A DNA stretch of 64,000 nt from an uncultured Clostridium sp. (lineage in GTDB: Bacteria; Bacillota; Clostridia; TANB77; CAG-508): positions 1-64,000 of the forward strand of contig CAKNJR010000002.1 of the NCBI GenBank assembly GCA_930986425.1. Direction: 5' to 3'. The notes below the pieces were generated by a model. It saw nothing but the letters and a program-made list of their open reading frames with translations, ran no database searches and was not told where the DNA came from. Shown here in pieces: positions 1 to 10,700 of this stretch (positions are counted from its first letter, which is position 1; every line of letters begins with the position of its first letter). Position numbers and translations under genes: made by a program.

Positions 1-117
1 TAACTGGTAATTAGAAGTTACTTTTTCTAAATATATTTTACTTTTTCAATTGACCATAAAATTTTAAAACTTAATAAATTCTTAATGTAATTTATGGTAT
101 TTTTTGATTAAAATACC

Positions 118-146
118 TTGAAAATTGACTTAAAAAAATATATAAT
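118..146 (+). promoter_or_regulatory. Sigma-A-type promoter before the DUF4321-radC-mre cluster
   Basis: A TTGAAA -35 box (118-123) and a perfect TATAAT -10 box (141-146) are 17 bases apart. The next gene starts at 193, so the 5' leader would be about 40 bases. A second TTGACT lies only 10 bases from the -10 and is too close to serve. Confidence 0.7.
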
Positions 147-192
147 ACAAATGTTAAAAAATAAATTTCCGTAAGATAAAATGGAGGTAAGT

Positions 193-450
193 ATGGCAAC
201 AAGAGATAAAAGTACATTCGTACTAATAATATTTATATTATGTGGATTAGTTATAGGAGGACTAATCGGACAATTAACACAAGGAGTAAGTTGGCTAAGC
301 TGGCTTTCTTATGGACAAACATTTGGAATCCAAGAACCTATATCATTGGATTTAGGAGTAGTTCAACTAACTTTTGGAATTATGTTTAACATAAATATTT
401 CAAGCATAATAGGAATAATCATTGCAATTTTTATATATAGAAAATTTTAG
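193..450 (+). CDS. DUF4321 family small membrane protein
   Basis: An 85-residue protein with two hydrophobic segments (about residues 9-29 and 58-82) and the family's middle pattern, a WLSYG..FG motif followed by LDLGV..LTFG and a C-terminal YRK. I chose ATG 193 because GGAGG at 183-187 lies five bases before it; the in-frame ATG at 181 itself overlaps that ribosome site. DUF4321 proteins have no established function but are commonly found beside radC/mreB in Clostridia, as here, which suggests a membrane role near the cell-shape cluster. A 159-base gap follows before radC with nothing recognisable in it. Confidence 0.8.
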   Translation: MATRDKSTFVLIIFILCGLVIGGLIGQLTQGVSWLSWLSYGQTFGIQEPISLDLGVVQLTFGIMFNINISSIIGIIIAIFIYRKF

Positions 451-609
451 TATATATAATTAAAACTTTGAAAAAATAAATATATTATCAGAATTAAAAA
501 CAATGGTAACAAAAATATTGAGGCTATATGTATTAAACTTTAAAGTTACTCATAAAATTTAGAATTATATATATTAAATTAATTGAAATAGGGGCAGAAA
601 GGATATTAA

Positions 610-1290
610 ATGCCACTAAAAATGAAAGATTTGCCAAAATCAGAAAGACCATATGAAAAATTCTTAATGTATGGTGCAAAAAAGTTATCAAATGCAGAAC
701 TTTTGGCAATAATTATTAAAACAGGTACAAAAGATGAAACATCAGTTAATATAGCTAACAGAATATTGTTATTAGCAGAAAATATTAAGGAGCTAAATAG
801 TATTCCAATAGAAACCTTAGAAAAAATAAAAGGCATAGGCAAAGTGAAAGCTATTCAAATCAAAGCAGTATGTGAACTAGCCACTAGAATAAATGCTCCA
901 ATAAATAACATGAATTTGAAAATAACTAGACCTCAAGATGTAGCAAATATGTTTATGGAAGAACTGAAACATGAAAAACAAGAAAAATTAAAATTGTTAT
1001 TATTAAATACGAAAAATGAAGTGATAAAAAATATTGAAATAAAAACTGGCTCGAGCAGTGAAATAATAGTACAACCTGCTGAAATCTTAAAAGAAGTAAT
1101 TAAAGAAGAATTGAGTAAATTTATTTTAATACATAATCATCCAAGTGGAGATGCTACACCAAGTGATGCTGATATCAAATTTACAAAAAAACTTGATGAG
1201 AGTGCTAAACTACTTGGCGTAAACTTATTAGACCATATTGTGATAGGAAAAGACTGTTATAAAAGTATAAGAAAGGAAATGCGCATATGA
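610..1290 (+). CDS. radC: RadC family JAB/MPN-domain protein
   Basis: A 226-residue protein of normal RadC length. The N-terminal part has a helix-hairpin-helix segment (KGIGKVKA, about residues 74-81) and the C-terminal half is an MPN/JAMM domain with H175-x-H177-x10-D188 (HNHPSG), the metal-binding signature. The family was once called a DNA repair protein; its real biochemical activity is unsettled. The gene overlaps mreB by four bases (ATGA), so the two are translationally coupled. An AAAGGA ribosome site lies before the ATG. Placement directly before mreB is common in Firmicutes. Confidence 0.93.
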   Translation: MPLKMKDLPKSERPYEKFLMYGAKKLSNAELLAIIIKTGTKDETSVNIANRILLLAENIKELNSIPIETLEKIKGIGKVKAIQIKAVCELATRINAPINNMNLKITRPQDVANMFMEELKHEKQEKLKLLLLNTKNEVIKNIEIKTGSSSEIIVQPAEILKEVIKEELSKFILIHNHPSGDATPSDADIKFTKKLDESAKLLGVNLLDHIVIGKDCYKSIRKEMRI

Positions 1291-2321
1291 ATCTTAATTT
1301 ATTAAACTTTAATTCAAAAGATATAGGCATGGATTTAGGAACAGCTAATATTTTAATAGCATTAAAAGGAAAAGGAATTGTTCTAAGAGAACCTTCTGTT
1401 GTAGCTTTAGATAAAGTTACAGGAGAGATTGTTGCAACTGGAAAAGAAGCCAGAGACATGTTAGGAAGAACACCTGAAAATATTAAGGCCGTAAGACCAA
1501 TGCAAGATGGTGTTATAGCAGATTTTACAGCAACAGGACTAATGCTAAAAAATATGCTTAGAAAGGTTTGTCAGAAATATAATGCTGGTAAACCTAGAGT
1601 TGTAGTAGGTGTTCCATCAGGAATTACTGAAGTAGAAAGAAGAGCTATTGAAGAAGCTTTTTTGCAAGCAAATGCAAAAGAGGTTTACTTAATTCAAGAA
1701 CCTATGGCAGCTGCAATTGGGGCAGGAATTAATGTAAAAGAGCCTATGGGAAATATGATTGTTGATATAGGTGGAGGAACTACTGAAGTTGCAGTCATCT
1801 CATTAGGAGGAATAGTTGCAAGTAATTCAATAAGAGTTGCAGGTAATGAGATTGATGAAAGTATTGTAGATTACTTAAAAACACATAAAGGCGTTGCAAT
1901 TGGACAAACAGCAGCAGAGAATCTTAAAATAGAATTAGGATGTGCACTTCCTTTAGTAACTGAGTTAACAAAAGAAATCAGAGGAAGAGATTTAGATACA
2001 GGGCTACCAAAAAATGTTACAGTTTCATCAAAAGATATTGAGGAAGCAATGAAAAAGCCAATAAATGAGATTTTGGAAGCTATAATTAATACTCTTTCTG
2101 TGACACCACCAGAACTTGCTTCAGATATAATCCAAAATGGTATTTATCTAGCAGGAGGAGGAGCACAAATTAGAAACTTAGATAACCTTATTGCTCAAAA
2201 AACTGGAGTTCAAACTTTTGTAGCAGATACACCACTTGAATGTGTTGCAATAGGAGCTGGAAAAGTGCTTGAAAACATAGATAGTTTAAAAGGGGTTTTA
2301 ATGAAAGGAATGAATAGCTAA
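1287..2321 (+). CDS. mreB: Rod-shape actin homologue MreB
   Basis: A 344-residue actin-fold ATPase that polymerises under the membrane and guides peptidoglycan synthesis along the side wall. The phosphate-1 loop DLGTANILI is near residue 17, the second phosphate loop DIGGGTTEVAV is in the middle, and GIYLAGGGAQIRNL is near the C-terminus. Length and motifs are complete. It starts in an ATGA overlap with radC, and its stop overlaps the mreC start by one base, so radC-mreB-mreC form one transcript. The gene implies a rod-shaped or elongated cell. Confidence 0.97.
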   Translation: MNLNLLNFNSKDIGMDLGTANILIALKGKGIVLREPSVVALDKVTGEIVATGKEARDMLGRTPENIKAVRPMQDGVIADFTATGLMLKNMLRKVCQKYNAGKPRVVVGVPSGITEVERRAIEEAFLQANAKEVYLIQEPMAAAIGAGINVKEPMGNMIVDIGGGTTEVAVISLGGIVASNSIRVAGNEIDESIVDYLKTHKGVAIGQTAAENLKIELGCALPLVTELTKEIRGRDLDTGLPKNVTVSSKDIEEAMKKPINEILEAIINTLSVTPPELASDIIQNGIYLAGGGAQIRNLDNLIAQKTGVQTFVADTPLECVAIGAGKVLENIDSLKGVLMKGMNS

Positions 2322-3133
2322 TGAAGAATAAGGCTGGAATAATTGGAATTATTATAACAGTAGTTATTTTAATAATAGTTGTTATTGTTTCAAATATAAG
2401 TACAGGAAATTTATCTTTCATAGAAGGTGCAGTTGGAACAATTTTTGTTCCAATACAAAATGGAATAGTATTTTTGAAAAATAAAATAACAGGAAATGAG
2501 CAAGAAAATAGTGATATTGCTAGCCTTCAAGAAGAAAATAGAAACTTAAAAGATGAAAATAGTAAACTACAAGAACAGCTTAGAGAACTAGAAATATTAA
2601 AATCTGAAAATAATACATTAAAGGAATATGTTAATTTAAAAGATAAATATTCTGAATATACTACTGTACCAGCATATGTTATAGAAAGAAGTATAAGCAA
2701 TTACGAAAAAGTAGTAGTTATAAATGCAGGAACTGATGATGGAATTCAAGTAAATATGCCAGTTATATCTGAGTCAGGTTTAGTAGGATATGTAATTTCA
2801 GCAACAAATAATACAGCTAAAGTTCAAACAATAATAGATACAGCAAGTAATGTAAGTGCTAATATCTCAAATGTACAAGATAGCGTAATACTTAAAGGAA
2901 CTCTAAATAATACTGATACTGTTAGAGCAACTTATATTCCAGCAGATAGCACAATACTTCAAGGAGACCAAGTAGTAACATCTGGATTGGGTGGAATATA
3001 TCCTAAAGGAATATTAATTGGAACAGTAAAAAGTGTTGTTAATACTAAAAATGAGGCAGATAGATATGCTGAAATAGAAGTTTCAACAGACTTTTCTAGA
3101 TTAGAAACTGTACTAGTTATTACAGAAAATTAA
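2321..3133 (+). CDS. mreC: Rod-shape protein MreC
   Basis: A 270-residue bitopic membrane protein. It has an N-terminal membrane helix (about residues 5-25), a Lys/Glu/Asn-rich coiled coil (about 60-105) and then the beta-rich periplasmic-side domain with the typical ending of two half-barrels (GLVGYVISA and PKGILIGTV). MreC links cytoplasmic MreB filaments to the PBP2 elongation complex encoded further on. The start shares one base with the mreB stop. Confidence 0.95.
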   Translation: MKNKAGIIGIIITVVILIIVVIVSNISTGNLSFIEGAVGTIFVPIQNGIVFLKNKITGNEQENSDIASLQEENRNLKDENSKLQEQLRELEILKSENNTLKEYVNLKDKYSEYTTVPAYVIERSISNYEKVVVINAGTDDGIQVNMPVISESGLVGYVISATNNTAKVQTIIDTASNVSANISNVQDSVILKGTLNNTDTVRATYIPADSTILQGDQVVTSGLGGIYPKGILIGTVKSVVNTKNEADRYAEIEVSTDFSRLETVLVITEN

Positions 3134-3153
3134 AATTAGAAAGAGGAATATAT

Positions 3154-3687
3154 TTGAAAAAGTTTAAAGTGATTTTAATTTTATTACTATTATTTTTTGT
3201 AATATATTTTCTACAATTAAATTTTTTCTCATGGTTTAATATTGGTGGCATAATGCCTAACTTAATTGTTGTTTTAGTTTTATTCATCGGTTTATTTGTT
3301 GGGAAAAAAGTAGGAGTTATATTAGGAATAGTTTTTGGAATGATTATAGATTTAAATATAGGAAAATCTCTAGGTATTACATCTATTTTACTAGGTGCTA
3401 TTGGTCTACTTGGCGAATACTTAGACAAAAACTTTTCAAAAGATAGTAGAGTTACAATAATAATAATGTCTGCAGCGAGTACTCTAATTTATGAAGTGGC
3501 TACATATGTTATTAGTATTTTTCAAAATGGAGTTACTCCAGAAATACTTACTTTTACATTAACTTTGTTGGTAGAAATATTATTTAATACAATGCTTATT
3601 ATTATATTTTTCCCTTTGATGAAAAAATTGGGATATTATTTAGAAGAATCTTTCAAAGGAAAGAAGTTGTTAACAAGGTATTTTTAA
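3154..3687 (+). CDS. mreD: Rod-shape membrane protein MreD
   Basis: A 177-residue integral membrane protein with five or six hydrophobic helices, in the expected position after mreC. The motif GIIFG..IDL-like segment (GMIIDLNIGKSLG) is typical of MreD. Translation starts at a TTG codon with an AAGAGGA ribosome site six to seven bases upstream. MreD works with MreC and PBP2 in the elongasome. The spacing to the next gene is 90 bases without a visible terminator, so PBP2 may be co-transcribed. Confidence 0.92.
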   Translation: MKKFKVILILLLLFFVIYFLQLNFFSWFNIGGIMPNLIVVLVLFIGLFVGKKVGVILGIVFGMIIDLNIGKSLGITSILLGAIGLLGEYLDKNFSKDSRVTIIIMSAASTLIYEVATYVISIFQNGVTPEILTFTLTLLVEILFNTMLIIIFFPLMKKLGYYLEESFKGKKLLTRYF

Positions 3688-3777
3688 GTCCATTAAAGTT
3701 TATAAATTAATACCTAATGCCATGTTATTAATAATATTTAGAATAAATTTTTGACTTATAAAGAGAATGGAGGAATA

Positions 3778-5847
3778 GTGGGAACAAAAAAAGAAAATAA
3801 ATTAAGATATAATATTTTAATAGCTATTGTCTATATAATCGGAATTGTGCTCTTACTCCAGCTTTTTAATTTACAAATTGTTCATGGACAAGAGTACAGA
3901 GAAGAATCGAATACTAGACTTACTAGAGAAACAACAATAAAAGCTGCAAGAGGAAATATATTAGATAGCAGTGGAGAAAAATTAGTTTCCACAAAAATGG
4001 TATATAATGTGGAAATCTATAAGACAAAAGTTGATACACAGACTTTAAATAATGCACTTTTATTACTAGCTCATACATTAGAGCAAAATGGTGATAGTTA
4101 TGTAGATAGTTTTCCAATATCAGTTGACCCATTTGCTTTTAAAAATGAAGAAACAGCTCAAAGTTTTAAAGAAGCAAATAAATTAGATACAAGTTATGAT
4201 GCAGAAGCTTGCTTTAAATATTTTAAAGAAAAATATGAAGTTAATATAGATGATGTGCAAGATGCAAGAAGGGTTATAGCCTTAAGATATGAGATTGAAA
4301 AAGACGGATACAGCAATACAAAATCTGTTGAATTAGCTTCAAATATAAGTAATAGCAGCTTAGCAAAAATTAACGAGATGAGTTCAAGTTTTCCAGGAAT
4401 AAGTACAACAGCAGAGCCAACACTTTATTATCCATATGGGTTACTTGCATCACATATATTAGGATATGTTGGACCAATTAGTGAAGATGAATTGAAAGCA
4501 AATCCTGAAGAATATGACCAAAATGATATAACTGGTAAAACAGGAATAGAACAAGTTTTAGAAAAATATTTAAGAGGAACTGATGGTGTTAAACAAATAG
4601 ATATGTCAGTTGATGGAGTTGTTACAGATGAATATGTTGCACAAGAGGCAGTTGCCGGAGCTGATGTAATGCTTACAATTGATAGCGATTTGCAGAAAGT
4701 TACAGAAGATGCGCTTGCAAATAATATAAAAATGATGCAAGATGGAGAACTTAGAGGAGCAGAAACTGCAAAAGAAGGTGCAGCAGTAGTTCTAAATGTT
4801 AAAACTGGTGAAATTCTCGCAATGGCAAGTTATCCAAATTATGACCCTTCACTATTTATAGATGGAATAAGTACAGAAAATTGGAATAATTACTTAAATG
4901 CAGAAGACCACCCTTTAATGAATAAAGCAATTAGTTCAATTTCACCTCCTGGTTCAACATTCAAAATGGTAACAGCAATTGCAGGACTAGAGAGTGGAGC
5001 AATAGACTTAAATACAAGGATAAATGATACGGGAGTATATACCTATTATAGAGATTATCAACCTAGATGCTGGAGGTCAGGTGGACACGGATGGCTAAAT
5101 GTAACTAGAGCGATAGAAGTTTCTTGTAATTATTTCTTCTATGAAACTGGTAGAAGAACAGGAATAGATAGATTAGTACAAGTTGCATCAGCATTAGGAC
5201 TAGGACAGAAAACAGGTGTAGAACTACCAGGAGAAGAAGCAGGAATATTAGCTTCTAAAGAAACTATGAGTCCTTGGTCAGAAGGTTATACAATTCAAGC
5301 AGCAATAGGACAATTAAATAACTCTTTTACACCTCTACAAATGGCAAAATATGTTGCAATGATTGCTAATGGTGGACAAAACTTAGAAGTAACATTAATT
5401 AAATCTATTACAAATGCAGATGGAACAGAAGTTCCTAAAGATGAAGTAGAGGCATATGTAAATGAAAAATTAGGCGTTAGCGGAAATAGTGGTTCAGACA
5501 TAAATATTAGTGATGAAAATCTTCAAGCTATTAAAGAAGGTATGAAAGGTGTTACAAGTGATGGTTCTGGAACAGCGTATACTTATTTTAGAGACTTCGA
5601 TATAGAAGTTGGTGGAAAAACTGGTTCAGCATCTACTGATGATAATGGTAATGCAAATGCGTGGTTTGTTGGATTCGCACCATTTGATGACCCTGAAATA
5701 GCAGTAGCCGTATATATTAAAGATGGACAACATGGTTCATATACCGCAGTAACAGCAAGAGAAATTTTTGCTCAATATTTAGGAATGAATTCAACATCAG
5801 TTACAGAAGATATGACAGCAAGTTCTTACATGCAAACAGTAAGATAG
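3778..5847 (+). CDS. mrdA: Penicillin-binding protein 2 (elongation transpeptidase)
   Basis: A class B transpeptidase of 689 residues that cross-links new side-wall peptidoglycan. It has an N-terminal membrane anchor (about residues 13-33), a dimerisation domain with RGNILDSSG, and a transpeptidase domain with all three catalytic motifs: S393-TF-K396, S449-C-N451 and K614-T-G616. I prefer the GTG at 3778, which follows GGAGG by four bases, to the upstream in-frame TTG at 3751, which has no ribosome site. The order mreBCD-PBP2-minC is the usual clostridial arrangement. Confidence 0.95.
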   Translation: MGTKKENKLRYNILIAIVYIIGIVLLLQLFNLQIVHGQEYREESNTRLTRETTIKAARGNILDSSGEKLVSTKMVYNVEIYKTKVDTQTLNNALLLLAHTLEQNGDSYVDSFPISVDPFAFKNEETAQSFKEANKLDTSYDAEACFKYFKEKYEVNIDDVQDARRVIALRYEIEKDGYSNTKSVELASNISNSSLAKINEMSSSFPGISTTAEPTLYYPYGLLASHILGYVGPISEDELKANPEEYDQNDITGKTGIEQVLEKYLRGTDGVKQIDMSVDGVVTDEYVAQEAVAGADVMLTIDSDLQKVTEDALANNIKMMQDGELRGAETAKEGAAVVLNVKTGEILAMASYPNYDPSLFIDGISTENWNNYLNAEDHPLMNKAISSISPPGSTFKMVTAIAGLESGAIDLNTRINDTGVYTYYRDYQPRCWRSGGHGWLNVTRAIEVSCNYFFYETGRRTGIDRLVQVASALGLGQKTGVELPGEEAGILASKETMSPWSEGYTIQAAIGQLNNSFTPLQMAKYVAMIANGGQNLEVTLIKSITNADGTEVPKDEVEAYVNEKLGVSGNSGSDINISDENLQAIKEGMKGVTSDGSGTAYTYFRDFDIEVGGKTGSASTDDNGNANAWFVGFAPFDDPEIAVAVYIKDGQHGSYTAVTAREIFAQYLGMNSTSVTEDMTASSYMQTVR

Positions 5848-5948
5848 ACTTTTATATTTAGATGTGATAAAATAGTCAAAAATATAACAAAAGAAGAAGG
5901 GGGTTATAGGAGAGCCAAAACCTAAATATAAATAAAGGGATTAAAAAT

Positions 5949-6563
5949 ATGTCTAGATGCATTAACATATATTTTAAAAAAGATAGCATTGTATTGAAAA
6001 TAAGAGAAGATGCTAAGTCTAATGAAATTTATAGAGAATTAAATGAGAAACTACCTGATTTAAAAGAATTTTACAAAGAAGAAAAAACACCAATATTAGT
6101 AACTGGAAAAATTCTTAAAAGAGCTGAAATTGATAATATTCAGAAAATGATACAAAGTATTATAAAAGTAAAAGTCGATTTTGATAGTCCTAGAACCCTT
6201 GGATTACATGACATTAAAAGAACATTTAAAAAGGATATAGAAATTTCGGAAACCAAATTCTATAAAGGCTCAATTAGGTCAGGACAAAGAATGGAATTTG
6301 AAGGTAGCATAGTTATAATTGGAGATGTTAATGATGGAGCCGAAGTTATTGCAGAAGACAATATAGCCATTGTAGGAAACCTTAGGGGGATGGCACATGC
6401 AGGAGCTAAAGGTAATGAAAAAGCAATAATTGCTGCCAATATTATAGAATCTCCACAAATTAGAATAGCAAGTGTAATCAGAGAAAGAGAAAGAAAAGAA
6501 ATAGAAACTGAAAGCTATTCTTATGCGTACATAAATGATGATGGATTAATTGAAATGGAGTAA
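5949..6563 (+). CDS. minC: Septum-site inhibitor MinC
   Basis: A 204-residue protein. The N-terminal half is degenerate, as is usual for MinC, while the C-terminal beta-helix domain is clear: a GSIRSGQ turn, GDVNDGAEV and a GNLRGMAHAGAKGN motif, the region that binds FtsZ and MinD. MinC blocks FtsZ ring formation away from mid-cell and normally depends on MinD. No minD or minE follows; the next gene is on the opposite strand. A hairpin terminator lies about 30 bases after the stop. Confidence 0.9.
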   Translation: MSRCINIYFKKDSIVLKIREDAKSNEIYRELNEKLPDLKEFYKEEKTPILVTGKILKRAEIDNIQKMIQSIIKVKVDFDSPRTLGLHDIKRTFKKDIEISETKFYKGSIRSGQRMEFEGSIVIIGDVNDGAEVIAEDNIAIVGNLRGMAHAGAKGNEKAIIAANIIESPQIRIASVIRERERKEIETESYSYAYINDDGLIEME

Positions 6564-6590
6564 TATTTAACTAAGTAATAGCAATATTAG

Positions 6591-6628
6591 GAAGATGTAA
6601 AGGAATTTATCTTTTACATCTTCTTTGT
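6591..6628 (+). terminator. Hairpin terminator after minC
   Basis: An 11-bp perfect stem (6591-6601 with 6613-6623) around an 11-base loop, followed by a short T tract. It separates the rightward cell-shape cluster from the leftward gene at 6725 and could work on both strands. Confidence 0.65.
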
Positions 6629-6724
6629 GTAATATTAACAGAATTAGTATTATCATAATATCGTCAGTATGAAGCTTGAAACCAAATAAATCAATGGTTC
6701 CATCATCATCTATTGGAAACAAAT

Positions 6725-7309
6725 TCACTTTTTATCACCACCAAAAGAATCAAATAATTGAGTCATTTTTCCCATTTTAATTAATTTAATATATTCATCA
6801 ACTTTTTCCTTTTTTTCATTACGCAAGTAAGGCTTTAAAGATAATAAAAGTTTTGACATATCATCATTGCTGTTATTGGATTTTAATTTAGACATAATAT
6901 TCTGTAATTTTAACATAGTTTTCATATCTATATTAGGAAAGTCAGACTGCTCTGAATTACTATTCTCTTGAGAGTCAACTTGCATATTTTTTAGCAACTC
7001 ACCTAATTTATTCATATCAAAGTTCATTTTTCCACTATTTGAGTCCTTATTTTGATTTAAATTATTATTAGCACTATTATTAGAGTTATTTTGATAAGGC
7101 GAATTATTATTTCGATGAGACGAATTATTAGAGCTATTTCGATGAGCGGTATTTGGGTAAGGATTGGTTTTATAAAAATTATGATTTTGATTATTACTCT
7201 GTTCTTTTTTCATATTGTTTACTAAACTTTTTAACTCATCTGGTACCTGATTATTGTTAATCATCTCTTGAGCTTTTTTAAACATATTTGCAAAATCATT
7301 GTCATCCAT
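6725..7309 (-). CDS. Asn-rich low-complexity protein, function unknown
   Basis: A 194-residue soluble protein with three parts: a helical N-terminus (about 1-37), a very Asn/Ser-rich linker (about 38-95) and a helical C-terminal region with LLLSLKPYLRNEKKEK followed by a Lys-rich tail. The C-terminal pattern, an LKPYL segment followed by charged helix, recurs in uncharacterised clostridial proteins, and I do not know its function. The start has AGGAGG eight bases upstream on the minus strand. It is transcribed away from the surface-protein genes. The linker suggests a flexible scaffold, but this is only inference. Confidence 0.75.
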   Translation of the reverse strand: MDDNDFANMFKKAQEMINNNQVPDELKSLVNNMKKEQSNNQNHNFYKTNPYPNTAHRNSSNNSSHRNNNSPYQNNSNNSANNNLNQNKDSNSGKMNFDMNKLGELLKNMQVDSQENSNSEQSDFPNIDMKTMLKLQNIMSKLKSNNSNDDMSKLLLSLKPYLRNEKKEKVDEYIKLIKMGKMTQLFDSFGGDKK

Positions 7310-7639
7310 TAAAATTTCCTCCTAAACAAATATTACAATCAAAATTTCTTACGCGTACACAATCTTTAACTATAATATTATATTCAAAAGATAGAAGAAT
7401 GTTACAAATTTGTAAAGAAAATTTAATAAACAATACCAAAAAATAGCTTCCGTATACGTAAAAAGCTCAAAAAATAAATCTTGAAAAAGTTTCCTATTGA
7501 TAACAATAAAAATAAATTGTAAGATGTGTTAGAATACTATTAAATTGATTAAATTACTATATTTATCTTTTATTAAAAAAGAAAAAAGGCAGATGAAAGA
7601 AAAAACTCTAAAAAATACCGCTAAAATAAGCGAAAAGCC

Positions 7640-7668
7640 TTGAAAAATAGCAAAAAAAAAGGTATAAT
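7640..7668 (+). promoter_or_regulatory. Strong promoter for the surface-protein operon
   Basis: TTGAAA (7640-7645) and TATAAT (7663-7668) are separated by exactly 17 bases, 34 bases before the start codon at 7702. It lies in a 392-base gap (7310-7701) that otherwise holds divergent upstream sequence, a CGTATACG palindrome at about 7450 and no gene. Confidence 0.75.
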
Positions 7669-7701
7669 TAAGTTATGTTAATTTAATAATGGGAGGTTAC
7701 T

Positions 7702-10700
7702 ATGCAAAAATTATTTAACAAAATTACAGCTGGCATACTAATTGCAATTTTATTAGGTTTTAATTGCGCCACAACAGCAGTATATGCAGCAAATATCATT
7801 GAACAAAATGATGAAACTTCAGAAGAAAATATAACATTTAATTCAACAATTGGAAATGAAATATCTCATGAAGGATATGAGTATACAGCAGATATTGATT
7901 CTACTGATACAAACTTATATCTTAATATTGGTGTGAAAAACACAGGATATTTAAAAGATATTTCAATAAACCTAGAAAATAGTAATTATAAATTCGACTA
8001 TGAGAAAGTTGATGAAAAAAGAATCAAAAACATAACTGAATATTCTGTTGATTTAAATCAAATTAACACATCAGAAACAATTGAGTTAGCAATACCAATT
8101 ATACCAACTATGAATGAGAAGATTGCTGGAGACGAATTAGGAAAAGATAGTACAGTTAAATTTAAAGCAACATACATTAATGAAGATAACAGAGAATCTA
8201 CAATAGAAAAAGATATGACAATTCATTTAAACTGGACTACTAGCCAAGAAAATTTGGTTGGGGAATTAACTCAAAATGTAATTAGGTATTTAAATTATGA
8301 TGGAAAAACAATGCTAAGCTTATTACTTAGTGATAGCATTAAAGATTCAAAACTTCCAGTAGGTTCAAAACAAATTCAAATTAGTGTTCCTACAATCAGA
8401 GATTTAAAACCTTCACAAGTAATAGTAACCGCTATAGATACAATCGCTACAAATGGTGATGAAAATGGAGTTAATTTCACAGAAGATAATTACTCTTATG
8501 ACAGCCAAACAGGAATGCTTACAATAAATGTTTCAAATACAGCAGACGAAAATGGATTAGTTTCATGGGTAAAAGGACAAGCAGACAAATTTGTTATTAC
8601 ATATATATATGAAACTAATACAAATGAAGAAGCATTAACTATCCATACAGAAACAACAACAAATACAACTTTATTAAATGGAACAGTAGTAAGTACAGCT
8701 ATGGAACAACAAGATTATGAAATAGATTCAAAAATAGGAGATATAGCTACAGTAGAAGTTGTTCCAAATACTACATCAATTAATAAAGGATACATGTATT
8801 CAAATAAAGATAAATCAGAAAATCAAATTGAAACTGAATTTAGCGTTAAATATAGATTAAACGTAGGTTTAGCAGAAGCATTAAATGATGTTACAATTAA
8901 AGAAAATGGAGATTTCTTAGGAGATTCTAATGCAAGCCAATATATTTACGATAAAAAAGTAAATGTTTCAAGTGAAGAACTAGTAAAAGTATTAGGTGAA
9001 GATGGAAAAATAGATGTTGTAAAAGCTGATGGAACAGTTATTGGTACATTAAATAAAGATACTACAGAAATAGAAATTAATGATTCAAACATTTCTTTTG
9101 TAGCAAGTAAGCCACAAACAGAAGGAGAAATAAACTTAAGTGTTACAAAAGCTATAAGAGGAAATTTAGAATATAGCAAAGAAGAAATAGCAAGTTTTAA
9201 AACATTATCTACAAGAGTACAAATAAATGGAGAATCAGTTGGAGAAATAACATTAGAAGAACCAACATCAAAAGTAAATGTACAATTAAGCAATACAAAT
9301 CTTTCAACAGTAGTACAAAACGAAAACGTAGTTATGAATATAGAACTTGAAAGAGATGATGTAACAGATAATTTATTTGCAAATCCAAAAATAGATATAG
9401 TATTCCCAAATGAAATAACAGGAATAGGAATTAAAGATGCTACTCTACTATATGATAATCAATTAGTAAGTGCGGATTCTACAATAAACGGAAATACTAT
9501 AAGCTTAAAACTAGATGGTACACAAACAGAATATAGTTCACAATCAACATCTAAAGGAACAGTAATAAGATTAGTATTAGATTTGACTTTAAATAACTTA
9601 GCACCAAGTAGCCAAACAAATATAATGCTAACATATACAAATGATAATGATACATTAATAGCAAATGCATCAGGAATTCAAACATATTCAGAGACATCAG
9701 CAAATACAGTTGAAGTACCAGTAAATGTAGTTGCACCAACAGGATTCGTAACAACACAAAGTATGGCGGGATATAATGGAGATGAGAGTGTAACATCACA
9801 AGAAAGTGAAGAAATAGGAAATTTACCAGTACTATCAGATGCAAGAACTGCTAATATATCAGGAGTAGTTGTAAATAACCTAGGAAGTGATGCTGAAGGA
9901 TTAGTTATACTAGGAAGAATACCATTTGCAGGAAATAAACAAGTAGATGGTAGTAGCGAATTAGGAACAACATTTGATACAGAGCTTGCAGGAGCATTAA
10001 CTGTAGAAAACTTAGATGCAACAGTATACTATTCAACAAATGGAGAAGCTACATATGATTTAGAAAATGAAAGCAATGGATGGACAACAGATTACACTTC
10101 AGATGCAAAATCATATATGATAGTAGCAAATTCAGCAGTAGCACATGGAACAACAATAAACTTTAATTATAGAGTAAATATACCTGCAAATGTAGACTAT
10201 GCAAACACAGCAAAAGCAAGTTATGGTGTATACTACAACAACAATGCTGAAGAAGGAGCAAGCAAGAGCGTAGTTTTAGCAACACCAGTTGGAATAAAAA
10301 CAGCTGAAAAAGCAGAACTAAGTGTAGAAGTAACAGCACAAAACAAATTTACAGGAGCAAATGTACCAGCAGATGGTAACATAAAAGAGGGAGACTATTT
10401 AACATATAATGTTAGTGTAACAAATACAAGTAATGAAGTGGCAGATAATGCAAAAGTTTCAGTAGAATTACCACAAGGGTTTGGAAGAATAGAAGTTTCA
10501 GACTTAGATATACCAGATTGGCCATTACAATATGACACAATATATACATCTCCATATGAAGTAGACTTAGGAACAATAAATGTTGGTGAAACCAAAAATA
10601 TTACATTTGACTTAATTGCTGGAAATATTACAAATGAGGAAGATGTAGCAAGAACAGTTAGAGTTACAGCTACAGCTGATAGAATGGATGGCGAAGCTGT

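Noticed and set aside
125..146. TTGACT as the -35 of the first promoter
   Set aside because: It lies only 10 bases from TATAAT; the TTGAAA at 118 has the right 17-base spacing.
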